From assembly GCF_029223185.1 (NCBI RefSeq), contig NZ_JARHUG010000007.1:62001-126000 (forward strand): a stretch of 64,000 nucleotides of DNA, in the 5' to 3' direction. The notes beneath the pieces were generated by a model that ran no database searches, was not told the DNA's origin, and saw only the letters and a list, made by a program, of their open reading frames with translations. A program made the position numbers and the translations under genes. Source of the DNA: Aliiglaciecola sp. CAU 1673. Its GTDB lineage: Bacteria > Pseudomonadota > Gammaproteobacteria > Enterobacterales > Alteromonadaceae. Position 1 is the stretch's first letter. Each line of letters begins with the position of its first letter. Of the stretch, positions 51,037 through 59,311 are shown piece by piece.

Positions 51037-52511
51037 TGCAGGTATTGATCCGCACAGACTCCAGCAGCGCCATAGGCGGCGGTCATGTCAGTCGTTGTTT
51101 GAGTTTGGCGAACGCTATGCGCAGTGCCGGCGTCAATGTCAGCTTTATTTGTGCGGATCTGAGCGGTAATTTGATTGGCAAAATTGCCTCTGCAGGTTTT
51201 GTCGTGCATCCCCTGGCGGCTGGTCTATCGGAAGCTGAAGATTCCCGAATTTGTCAGCACATTTTCGAACAGCAGGCTACGCCTGAACAAGCCATTGATT
51301 TGCTGATAGTAGATCACTACCAGCTTGGGTTGAACTGGCAAAAATCAGTGTCTTCTTTAGTTCAGCGGCTGATGGTATTGGACGACGTCCCACAAAGACG
51401 GATTTGTGCCGATATTCTGCTAAATCAAAATGCCGGTATCGAGCGACATCAATACGCGGACTTCTTGGAAAAATCCCCTACCTTGCTGTTATTGGGCACC
51501 GAGTATGCGTTGTTGCGTTCAGATTTTTCAGATGTCCCAGCGCCAGAGCTGCAGAGTGTCTCTCATTGCCTGATCCAGATGAGCGCCACCGATCCTGACA
51601 ATACCACGCTTAAAGTCGTTAAAACGCTGATGAACAGCGAGGTGAAGATTGAATTTACCATTGTGTTGTCTTCCTCCGCCCCAGGATTAGCCTCAGTCAG
51701 AGATGCAATCGCGAGTGACAAAAGATTCACTCTGAAAGTGGATGTGGAGAACATGGCGACTCTGATGCGACACCATCAGGTTGCTATTGGCGCAGGTGGC
51801 GTGGCAGCACTTGAGCGATGTGCTGCAGGACTGCCTTCTCTGGTAACGGTGATCGCGGACAATCAACGCCCGGGGGTTCAAGCCCTTAAGGAAGCGGGGG
51901 CGATTGATGAGTTTTCATTGAATGACGAGTCTGATGACGCTCTAATCCCTTCCCTGACAGCAATCCTGGGCGATAGACCAGCCCGGGAAGCGATGCAAAA
52001 TGCGGGCAGACTGTTAGTGGATGGCAAAGGCGTCCAAAAAGTACTGAAGCAGGCCCTTCAAAGCTCTCCCAGGCGTTACTTGGTCAGGGCACAGGATAAG
52101 CCAATTCATCGGGATACCTTGCTGCAATGGCAACAAGCACCGGAGATACGGCAATTTGCCAGAAATGCTCAGCCACCAACCGCTGCAGAGCATCAAGCCT
52201 GGTATAGCAATGTACTTGCAGATCCCAACCGGTATCTGTACTTCATCTGTCAGCAAGGACTGCTGCTGGGAATGGTGCGCTTGGATTGCCAAGCCGGCGA
52301 TGAAGGTGGCGAAATATCGATCCTGACGGCACCAGGCTATCAGGGACAGGGAGTGGCAAGCGATGGTTTAAGGATGATTCGACAAACCTTACCCGGATTT
52401 CGCTTCGATGCCTTTATCAAAAAAGAGAATCTGGCATCACTTCGACTTTTTTTATCAAATGGCTATATTGCCAAAGGGGACGGCTGGTACGTCTCGACTC
52501 CGGAGAAATAA
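51036..52511 (+). CDS. pseG: PseG UDP-sugar hydrolase fused to a PseH-like N-acetyltransferase
   Basis: A 491-residue two-domain protein. Residues 1 to about 335 are PseG, which releases UDP from the diacetamido sugar: IRTDSSSAIGGGHVSRCLSLA at the start (only part conserved), a DDVPQRRICADILLNQNAG segment, and the GAGGVAALERCAAGLPSL donor-binding end. Residues about 347-491 are a GNAT domain with the acetyl-CoA loop GYQGQGVAS at 89-97 of that domain, close to PseH, which acetylates the 4-amino group. So steps 3 and 4 are in one chain. The ATG overlaps the previous stop by one base, and pseI starts right after the stop. Confidence 0.9.
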   Translation: MQVLIRTDSSSAIGGGHVSRCLSLANAMRSAGVNVSFICADLSGNLIGKIASAGFVVHPLAAGLSEAEDSRICQHIFEQQATPEQAIDLLIVDHYQLGLNWQKSVSSLVQRLMVLDDVPQRRICADILLNQNAGIERHQYADFLEKSPTLLLLGTEYALLRSDFSDVPAPELQSVSHCLIQMSATDPDNTTLKVVKTLMNSEVKIEFTIVLSSSAPGLASVRDAIASDKRFTLKVDVENMATLMRHHQVAIGAGGVAALERCAAGLPSLVTVIADNQRPGVQALKEAGAIDEFSLNDESDDALIPSLTAILGDRPAREAMQNAGRLLVDGKGVQKVLKQALQSSPRRYLVRAQDKPIHRDTLLQWQQAPEIRQFARNAQPPTAAEHQAWYSNVLADPNRYLYFICQQGLLLGMVRLDCQAGDEGGEISILTAPGYQGQGVASDGLRMIRQTLPGFRFDAFIKKENLASLRLFLSNGYIAKGDGWYVSTPEK

Positions 52512-53561
52512 ATGACCTTTCGTATTGGTAAGCATTGTATCGGCGCAGACCATCCCCCTTTTGTGATTGCCGAAATGTCGGGTAATCACAATGGTGACCT
52601 GGGCAGGGCGCTGGAGCTGGTTGAACAGGCAAAGATGGCGGGCGCTTCTGCCATCAAATTACAAACCTATACCGCCGATACCATGACCATTGATTGCGAC
52701 TTGCCGGACTTTCAAATCCAAGGGGGTCTGTGGGATGGCCGTAACCTTTACGAATTATATGAATGGGCACATACGCCCTGGGATTGGCATAAGGCCTTGT
52801 TCGAACGAGCCAGAGAGTTAGAGTTGGAATGTTTTTCCAGTCCATTCGATGAAAGTGCGGTGGACTTCCTGGAAAGCCTGGATACCCCGGCGTACAAAGT
52901 GGCCTCTTTTGAGCTGCTGGATTTACCGCTAATTGCATACATGGCAAAAACCGGTAAGCCCATGATTATGTCGAGCGGCATGGCAAATCAGGCGGAAATC
53001 AAAGAAGCCCTGACTTGTGCCAAAGACAATGGCGCCAAGGACATTGTGCTTTTGCACTGTATCAGCGGCTACCCGACACCAATCGAGCAAGCCAACTTAA
53101 TGACTATTCCAATGCTGGCTAGGGATTTTGGCTGCCAGGTGGGGCTATCCGACCATACTCTTGGCACCATCGCTTCTACCACAGCTATTGCATTGGGTGC
53201 GCGGGTTATCGAAAAGCACTTCACCCTTCGTCGTGCCGATGGCGGCCCCGATGCGGCATTCTCTCTCGAGCCTGAAGAATTTAAGCGGCTTACAGAAGAC
53301 TGCTTCGCCGCCTGGCAAGCACTGGGCAAAGCCGGCTATGAGCAACGTGAAGCGGAAAAAGCGAATTTGAAATTTCGCCGCTCGATTTATGTGGTCGAGG
53401 ATATCAAGGCGGGAGATCTGTTTACCGAGAAAAATATTCGCAGAATTCGTCCCGGATATGGCTTACATCCAAAACATTTTAAAGACATTCTGGGACAGAA
53501 AGCCCGGCGCGACTTCAGCCGGGGCGAGCCACTGGTGAAACCTCCCAAAGAGTCGAGCTGA
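52512..53561 (+). CDS. pseI: Pseudaminic acid synthase PseI
   Basis: A 349-residue NeuB-family enzyme that condenses the 6-deoxy diacetamido altrose with phosphoenolpyruvate. The barrel starts IAEMSGNHNGDLGRALEL and has KLQTYTADTMTID, SSPFDESAVDFLE, and the HCISGYPTP and GLSDHT segments. The C-terminal antifreeze-like (SAF) domain covers about 285-349 (SIYVVEDIKAGDLFTEKNI). Segment choices fit PseI better than sialic acid synthase. It is the last gene of the rightward operon; the MBL-fold gene converges on it. Confidence 0.94.
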   Translation: MTFRIGKHCIGADHPPFVIAEMSGNHNGDLGRALELVEQAKMAGASAIKLQTYTADTMTIDCDLPDFQIQGGLWDGRNLYELYEWAHTPWDWHKALFERARELELECFSSPFDESAVDFLESLDTPAYKVASFELLDLPLIAYMAKTGKPMIMSSGMANQAEIKEALTCAKDNGAKDIVLLHCISGYPTPIEQANLMTIPMLARDFGCQVGLSDHTLGTIASTTAIALGARVIEKHFTLRRADGGPDAAFSLEPEEFKRLTEDCFAAWQALGKAGYEQREAEKANLKFRRSIYVVEDIKAGDLFTEKNIRRIRPGYGLHPKHFKDILGQKARRDFSRGEPLVKPPKESS

Positions 53562-53601
53562 TCTTCGGGAAATTTTCAACCTCTTCAGGAACCGGTATCA
53601 A

Positions 53602-54939
53602 CTATCGGTGGAAAAAATAAAGACAGTGATAAAGACCCCTTTCAAAAACATCGGGTACCCTCTCGAAATGCAGATGAGAGCCAATCTCAGCATTATTCCA
53701 ATGGGCATATCTCGGCCCTTTTAGAAGCAGATCCAGTAGCCGCACATCGAGAGCAATACGCACAAAGGGCTCTTTTTCCAAGGGTTTGATATCTTTCACT
53801 GGCAGCTTTTGCGGCGACTCTGTCATGGAAAAAACGTATTCTTCATCCTGCCCAAAACTAAACATAACCCTGGTTTGGGTGGTAAAGCCTATGCCGTTTG
53901 CCATCTTGAGAAATCTTTCATAAGCCAATGCCATGTTCTCATCTAAGACGTCTTCATCAACATCCAGATTATTTTCATAGTCATATGGCAGTGTTGATAT
54001 TCTATTCATGAACTCATCAAACGATGGATGACTCAGAACCAGAGAAGCATCTTTGCTGTTGTTGTTTAAGTCCAACACTTCTCTCTGCTGAAGCAAAACC
54101 CCCTGACTTAGCGTACCAACCTCGATTTCAATATTGGCCAGGGCCAGCTGAATATTGGGAACGCCTCGAGAGACATTCAGAGTGTGAAGCTTGCCGCCGA
54201 GAATATAGGTGCCGGCAAAAGGCATAAATTGCTTTGGCCTGATCAGTTTCACAAAATTAACAGCCTGACAGATGAATTGCTTCTCCTTGCCCTCAATGGC
54301 CTTTTTCTTCTCTTCGAGCGAAGAGAAAGTAAAACACTGAGGGTAAGGACCTGCGCCAGCATAACCAACAAGCAACAGATCAATTTCCTCGTCCAGTTTG
54401 TTTGCCAAGATGGCAGCTTTGGCAAGCTCAAAAGGGCAATCATTCAGATTCAGAATTCTTTTATCGCCACTGCTAAACAATGCAAGGGTGTCTATATTGG
54501 TTTTTGAGTAGTCAATCTCCAGATCTGCACAACCAAAAAACTTGCCACACAGCTCTGGGTCGCAATTGTCTGCGGCAAATATCTGAATGAAGGAGTCCGA
54601 GTCAAAAAAGAATTTCTCGGCATTCTCACACTCGATCACTTCAAAACCGAAACTCTCGATTTTTCTCTTTAGAAAAACGGATTTGAACTTATGGATGATA
54701 ACGGGCTTTTTATGAGGGAGATGCTTGAATGTTTTTTCGCTAAGGTGGTCTGGGTGAATATGACTGACATAAATATAATCATATTCCAAATCAGCCAACT
54801 TGCTCTCGGGGAAGGGGGGGTAGTGAAACCAACTACCATGATACTCCCCCTCCGTTAGCCAGGGGTCGGTCAGGATCCTGACCCCATTCAGATCCAGTAT
54901 CTGAGTAGCAGACTGCAAATGCTGAACATGGCAACTCAT
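53602..54939 (-). CDS. Metallo-beta-lactamase-fold protein similar to the CMP-Neu5Ac hydroxylase core, without Rieske domain
   Basis: A 445-residue protein. The metal-binding motif is S-H-I-H-P-D-H at 59-65 (His60, His62, Asp64, His65). Around it, ILTDPWLTEGEYHGSWF, YIYVSHIHPDHLSEKTF, YAGAGPYP, and the QFMPFAGTYILGGKLHTLN segment follow the order and spacing of the MBL-like domain of vertebrate CMAH, which hydroxylates CMP-Neu5Ac. The N-terminal iron-sulphur (Rieske) domain of CMAH is missing, so the same reaction cannot be assumed. About 200 extra C-terminal residues are unrecognised. It is the last gene of the fliS-maf group. GGAGAG is upstream of the ATG. Function inferred to be nonulosonate related. 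Confidence 0.7.
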   Translation of the reverse strand: MSCHVQHLQSATQILDLNGVRILTDPWLTEGEYHGSWFHYPPFPESKLADLEYDYIYVSHIHPDHLSEKTFKHLPHKKPVIIHKFKSVFLKRKIESFGFEVIECENAEKFFFDSDSFIQIFAADNCDPELCGKFFGCADLEIDYSKTNIDTLALFSSGDKRILNLNDCPFELAKAAILANKLDEEIDLLLVGYAGAGPYPQCFTFSSLEEKKKAIEGKEKQFICQAVNFVKLIRPKQFMPFAGTYILGGKLHTLNVSRGVPNIQLALANIEIEVGTLSQGVLLQQREVLDLNNNSKDASLVLSHPSFDEFMNRISTLPYDYENNLDVDEDVLDENMALAYERFLKMANGIGFTTQTRVMFSFGQDEEYVFSMTESPQKLPVKDIKPLEKEPFVRIALDVRLLDLLLKGPRYAHWNNAEIGSHLHFERVPDVFERGLYHCLYFFHR

Positions 54940-54954
54940 GTTCTCTCCCCTGTA

Positions 54955-55692
54955 TTAGGCTAGTTTTCTGAGGTACATCACCGGTTGTCGGCTTATGCTA
55001 TTGGCAACCATCTGATAACGGCTTCCACTTGCCTGCAAAAACTCGAGCATGGCCACGGTCTCGCCAGGCCAAATAGCACTGATGGCCTCGTCGAAGGCAA
55101 TAATGCCTCCCACAGCAAGTCGGTCTTCCAAAAAAGTCAAAGCGGTTTTAACGGGTTCGTAGATATCAAAGTCAATGTAGGCCAAAGAAATCAATACTTC
55201 TGGGTTGTCATTAGCAAACTGGGGAATGGTTTGATTTGCATCCCCGACGATGAGGTGAACATAATCGTCATACTGAAACATGGAGATTGCTTTTCTCAGA
55301 AGCGCTTCGTCACCACAATAGGCGCCCTGCAGTGACTTAATATGTTCTCCGTCTTTCCTATCGCCTGAAGGTAATCCTGAGAAGTTGTCAAAGCCGAGGA
55401 CCATTTTTGTGGAGTTTGGGCTAAGCAACTGGAGTGTCTTAGCCATAAACATAAGGTTCGCCCCTTTCCAGGTACCAAACTCAGCAATATGGCCAGGCAC
55501 CGACAACGTCTCTTTGAGCATCTCGTACACGGCAAGTTTATTGCCAAGGGTTTGCTCCCCTGCATATAAGGCGAAGTGGTCAATGCGCTCATACAGCCTG
55601 GGCTCACCAATCTCTTCGGCAAATTGCTTTCTGCGTTGCAGGTACTCGTTGTCGCCCCGGGAAAACTTATCCTTAAGCTCAGACAGTTTCAT
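54955..55692 (-). CDS. TylF/MycF-family O-methyltransferase
   Basis: A 245-residue SAM-dependent methyltransferase of the macrocin O-methyltransferase (TylF) family, which often methylates sugar hydroxyls. Motifs: HIAEFGTWKGANLMFMA for SAM binding near residue 70, VLGFDNFSGLP, the YIDFDIYEPVKTALTFL metal-site segment near 170, and the GGIIAFDEAI segment. The ATG at 55692 with GAGG upstream is chosen over a frame from 55704. It lies 15 bases before the MBL-fold gene. It probably methylates the flagellin glycan or its precursor. Confidence 0.83.
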   Translation of the reverse strand: MKLSELKDKFSRGDNEYLQRRKQFAEEIGEPRLYERIDHFALYAGEQTLGNKLAVYEMLKETLSVPGHIAEFGTWKGANLMFMAKTLQLLSPNSTKMVLGFDNFSGLPSGDRKDGEHIKSLQGAYCGDEALLRKAISMFQYDDYVHLIVGDANQTIPQFANDNPEVLISLAYIDFDIYEPVKTALTFLEDRLAVGGIIAFDEAISAIWPGETVAMLEFLQASGSRYQMVANSISRQPVMYLRKLA

Positions 55693-55812
55693 TAGTAACC
55701 TCATTCAGTTGTGATAGGGAGTGTCACGAAAGCCAATATAACCCTCTATGCAAGCAATTTTTAAACCATTCTTTTCATTAAAGGCTTAACCCGAAAAAGA
55801 AAGACCCTTTGC

Positions 55813-56487
55813 TTATTTGCTGTAGGGATTTTCAATAAATGCACCTTTTGTTCGTTTACGTAAAACACTCAAACCATAATTATGGTCAGGATGCCATGCG
55901 GGGTCAGAATTTATAGTCTTCTGCATTTCCAGTGAGTATGCCGGGTTCCAGAGGAACATCTTTGCGTAATCCATTTTATAGGAATGCAGGCCATGCTTTG
56001 GGGTGTAGTGGTTTTGAAAAGGCACTGTACTATAAAAATCCCAAATAATGATCCGTCCTCCATCAGCCAGAACACGATCGGCTTCGGCAGCAATTTTAAA
56101 CAAGTCTTCTCTGTCACAGAGATAAAGGCAAAAGCCAAATATCACCGTATTAAACTGACCCGCAGAGAAGGATGTCAAGTCAGAGGCGACTCCCCTGCGC
56201 AAATCGATATTCGGATAGGCCTTATTGCCCTGCTCCACAGCCAGAGCGGAGGGCTCAACACCAACACAAGTCGCATCGGCAAAGGCAGATTTTATGGCGG
56301 CAAGACGATATCCGTTTGCAGCCCCTATCTCCAAAACCTTACCAGGCTCCTCGGATTGATTAAGGAGATAAACCAGAGCTGGATCCTTTTTTACGAAGTC
56401 GTCCAGCGAAAAAGTGGTATCAGATGAAGTGTTACGCAAAAACCAGGCATCGGCTTCGCCTGCCATGAAAGACTCTTTTTGTTTCAT
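55813..56487 (-). CDS. Class I SAM-dependent methyltransferase
   Basis: A 224-residue methyltransferase (Methyltransf_11/25 type). The pattern AGEADAWFLRN at the N-terminus, SAM motif VLEIGAANGYRLAAIK near residue 50, and the FCLYLCDREDLFKIAAEADRVLADGG segment are typical of methyltransferases in nonulosonate and flagellar sugar clusters. It starts three bases after the maf gene. The ATG at 56466 has a better ribosome site (AAAGAG) than the one at 56487, so the true protein may be seven residues shorter. A 120-base gap separates it from the TylF-type gene. Confidence 0.8.
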   Translation of the reverse strand: MKQKESFMAGEADAWFLRNTSSDTTFSLDDFVKKDPALVYLLNQSEEPGKVLEIGAANGYRLAAIKSAFADATCVGVEPSALAVEQGNKAYPNIDLRRGVASDLTSFSAGQFNTVIFGFCLYLCDREDLFKIAAEADRVLADGGRIIIWDFYSTVPFQNHYTPKHGLHSYKMDYAKMFLWNPAYSLEMQKTINSDPAWHPDHNYGLSVLRKRTKGAFIENPYSK

Positions 56488-56490
56488 GGT

Positions 56491-58575
56491 TTACTCGAAC
56501 TCCACATAGTCCAACATTTTTGCATACTTTTTCTTGGCGTCCTCAATATAACCCCGCCATAGCTCCAGGGCCTTATCAGTATATTCAAGCATCTTCTTCT
56601 CTTCTTTAAAAGAAAAGATAAAAAGTCGCAAAACAGCATGCACATAAGAGATCGTGCCATTAAATACGAAGTAAATATGTCTATTTTTTGTTTTATAAAA
56701 GGAATTAACATAATTCGATTGATGATATAAAGCTTCCGTTAGTTTATCCCTATTTTTAAACGGGCCTTTTATCTGGTCCAACAACACATCGCACACTTCT
56801 TCAAAAAGAGGAATATTGACAACATTCATATATTCTTCAGCAGTGATCCCTGAAGAAACAAAGGCACTCTTTTTTATCCAGTCAATTATTGGTTTCTTAT
56901 TCAGAGGCCTTGTTAAAAGGATATCGTCAGGATTTACCGGATATGTCCCTCTCAACAGTGCGCCATCTGAACAGTTATAACGATGTCTGGCTGGCTCTGA
57001 TTGGATAGCTTGCTCCAAGAAATAGCGACAGGTATCCAGTGTCCTGTTGGTTATTATCTTTCCACCAAAATTACCCGGCACCTCAAACTCATTAGTCGAT
57101 ACTGTATCTCCAGCGTGTAATGTTTCCCCTTTTTTAGATTTTTGATAATACGCACTTGCCTTTGAGTGATGATTTCCTCTGTCCCGGTAGCCGTTATCCA
57201 CACCGAAAAGATAGATATCGTCGAATCCTAAATACTGGGAAATTACCATGCCAGTGTTAGCTACCAAAGGATTGCAATAATAAAAGTAACGAAACTTAAT
57301 GTCGCGATCAAAATTGGCGTTTATCAGAGAAACGCATGGCTCGCCCATCTTCAGACCACAGCCGCTCCAGGCGAAGAGATCGTGGCAAGCAGGATGTAGA
57401 AGATTCACCGTTAGCAGATTTACTTTTTTTAGTATCTCATGATCTACATAATTGTTAAGAACATCGAAAGTCAATTTCGTACGCTCTAACTCCACATGAA
57501 AATCCGGGACGATTCCATATTTAACCAAAGAGGTTATGGCTGTCCCCATCGAAATGACAATGGCATTGTCCTGATGGGCTCTAATATGCTCAATACAGGT
57601 ATCCAAAGAGGGACCATTGGCGATCAAAAATACGGGAGTGTCAGGAAATTCTTTGGATAAGTCAGTACCATTTTTCATAAACGGGATATCCCGTTTTAGG
57701 CTGTGGTATGTGTGTGCAAGGCTTAAGACGCTATCGTCGAAAAATCCCCATCCTGCACCAAGGACCGCGAAATCTTCACTGACCTGGTTAATAAGCTTAC
57801 GGATATTTTCAGTTTGATAATGAAGATAAAGATAAGAAGCACAGGCATGATATGATCCTTTCTCATGTAAATCATTAAACAGGTCATTCGTTATATCTTT
57901 ATATTCCACCCCAATATTTAAAACAATATGGGTATTATCCTTATCAACTTTTTCAAGAATTCTGAACCAATCTGCTGTGTATAAGCTCGCGTAAAACACG
58001 TCATTATTTGGTTCAATAATATATAGATTTTCTATTGTGAGCTTTTCAATCAACTCTTCTATATGATATCCCAAACCACTTCCAAAAACGAATAACGTAC
58101 CGACTCTTTTTGGCAATGTTTCCAATGGTTCAAGGACTTCAGATGCCTCTTCATAAAGGCCATAAATTCTATTCATATATTCCACATGAATAAAATTCTC
58201 TGGATTTTTTTCGTTGCTGGTGAAGGTTATTTCGGAGCGAAAAGGTTTCTTAAAAAACTGCTCTACCTGCTCATGGCACTCTTTGAGAGGATCCTCACCA
58301 TATAAGGGAATACCCGTACTGGACTCAACAACATTGATGACGCCAGACGCCGTAGCAAACATTTTCAGTTTATCCGACTTGTAGTCCTTAAACTGCTTGT
58401 GAATCTCAGGCATATGCTTCTCAAATGCTTTGAGATTCTTTTGGAACTGCTCAGGCATCAAGCGGTCAAGCTGGCGAGCCGCATCGATACGTCCCTTGGC
58501 TGCGGTAGCCATCTCTGTGACGCGCTTTTCCAAGGCTTCGAGATTTTGCTTATTACTTGTCTTTTTTGTCGTCAT
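56491..58575 (-). CDS. Motility-associated factor, Maf-type flagellin glycosyltransferase (DUF115)
   Basis: A 694-residue protein of the MAF_flag10 (DUF115) family, which transfers pseudaminic or legionaminic acid to flagellin. The family centre is clear: VFLIANGPSLDTCIEHI near residue 330, VISMGTAITSLVKYGIVPDFHVELER, and LFGVDNGYRDRGNHHSKASAYY. The N-terminal region is a helical and mixed domain with FVFGSGLGYHIEEL. The gene is clearly AT-richer than the operon neighbours, which suggests a different history. The ATG lies 23 bases inside the end of the fliT-like gene, so the two are translated together. Confidence 0.9.
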   Translation of the reverse strand: MTTKKTSNKQNLEALEKRVTEMATAAKGRIDAARQLDRLMPEQFQKNLKAFEKHMPEIHKQFKDYKSDKLKMFATASGVINVVESSTGIPLYGEDPLKECHEQVEQFFKKPFRSEITFTSNEKNPENFIHVEYMNRIYGLYEEASEVLEPLETLPKRVGTLFVFGSGLGYHIEELIEKLTIENLYIIEPNNDVFYASLYTADWFRILEKVDKDNTHIVLNIGVEYKDITNDLFNDLHEKGSYHACASYLYLHYQTENIRKLINQVSEDFAVLGAGWGFFDDSVLSLAHTYHSLKRDIPFMKNGTDLSKEFPDTPVFLIANGPSLDTCIEHIRAHQDNAIVISMGTAITSLVKYGIVPDFHVELERTKLTFDVLNNYVDHEILKKVNLLTVNLLHPACHDLFAWSGCGLKMGEPCVSLINANFDRDIKFRYFYYCNPLVANTGMVISQYLGFDDIYLFGVDNGYRDRGNHHSKASAYYQKSKKGETLHAGDTVSTNEFEVPGNFGGKIITNRTLDTCRYFLEQAIQSEPARHRYNCSDGALLRGTYPVNPDDILLTRPLNKKPIIDWIKKSAFVSSGITAEEYMNVVNIPLFEEVCDVLLDQIKGPFKNRDKLTEALYHQSNYVNSFYKTKNRHIYFVFNGTISYVHAVLRLFIFSFKEEKKMLEYTDKALELWRGYIEDAKKKYAKMLDYVEFE

Positions 58576-58900
58576 GGGAATACCGCTTATACTGCTTCGA
58601 GGCCTTCTTCTGGCGTTCGCTCTGAGATAATAGCTCTTTTATGCCTTGTTGTTGTCCTTCCAGCAACATCATTAAGTCATTAAAGCGGTTTTGAACTTCA
58701 CCGAGTCTTTTTGATAGAGCAGGAGTCAGACTGTCTTCGTTAAGACAAGGGAAGAAATCTTCCAGGGCTTTTTTAAATCGTTCTTGGTGGGTTGCCGCCT
58801 GCTTCAGATCACCTGAGCCTGCGGCTATTTCGATATTGGATAACAGTTCTTCGATGCGGGTTAGTCTGGATTCAATAGCGTCAACTGGCTGCTTTTGCAC
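58553..58900 (-). CDS. FliT-like flagellar chaperone candidate
   Basis: A 115-residue charged helical protein. Its place directly after fliS is where FliT, the FliD chaperone, usually lies, and its length and helical style agree, but I see no decisive motif. I set the start at GTG 58900 because AAGAGG is six bases upstream; a GTG at 58921 also fits the frame but has no proper site. It overlaps fliS by 20 bases and maf by 23 bases, which makes translational coupling across the three genes likely. Confidence 0.6.
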   Translation of the reverse strand: MQKQPVDAIESRLTRIEELLSNIEIAAGSGDLKQAATHQERFKKALEDFFPCLNEDSLTPALSKRLGEVQNRFNDLMMLLEGQQQGIKELLSQSERQKKASKQYKRYSHDDKKDK

Positions 58901-59297
58901 TGTATGCCTCTTCTTTGGCACTCTCAGGGATTTGGTCCCAAGCGGATTTGATTTCCGCTAACAGTTTGGCAACTTCTTCGACGGCGTCAACATCATTATT
59001 GATACTGGCATCGGCCAATCTGTCAGTCATATAGGTATAGAGTGCCTGAAGATTGTTGGATAACTCTCCACCAATCTCCATATTCAATGAAGAAGACAAT
59101 GCTTGGATAATAGTCGTAGCACGAGAAAGTGTAGCGGCTTTGACTTCCAAATCCTTACGCTCCATTGCCCCTTTGGCAAGAGCGAGACGATCCAGAGCTC
59201 CTTGCATCAGCATCTGAATAACACGATGAGGGTCGGCGACGGACAATTCACTACGAATGCTGTCTTTCTTGTACGCTTGTAATTGCCGTTGATTCAT
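58881..59297 (-). CDS. fliS: Flagellin export chaperone FliS
   Basis: A 138-residue chaperone that keeps flagellin unpolymerised in the cytoplasm. The pattern ADPHRVIQMLMQGALDRLALAKGAM and the later TTIIQALSSSLNMEIGGELSNNL and LYTYMTDRLADA segments are typical FliS. The ATG at 59297 has GGAG seven bases upstream; an earlier start at 59309 is less likely. It follows fliD by 14 bases. Confidence 0.94.
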   Translation of the reverse strand: MNQRQLQAYKKDSIRSELSVADPHRVIQMLMQGALDRLALAKGAMERKDLEVKAATLSRATTIIQALSSSLNMEIGGELSNNLQALYTYMTDRLADASINNDVDAVEEVAKLLAEIKSAWDQIPESAKEEAYSAKAAS

Positions 59298-59311
59298 CTT
59301 TGACTCCAAAA

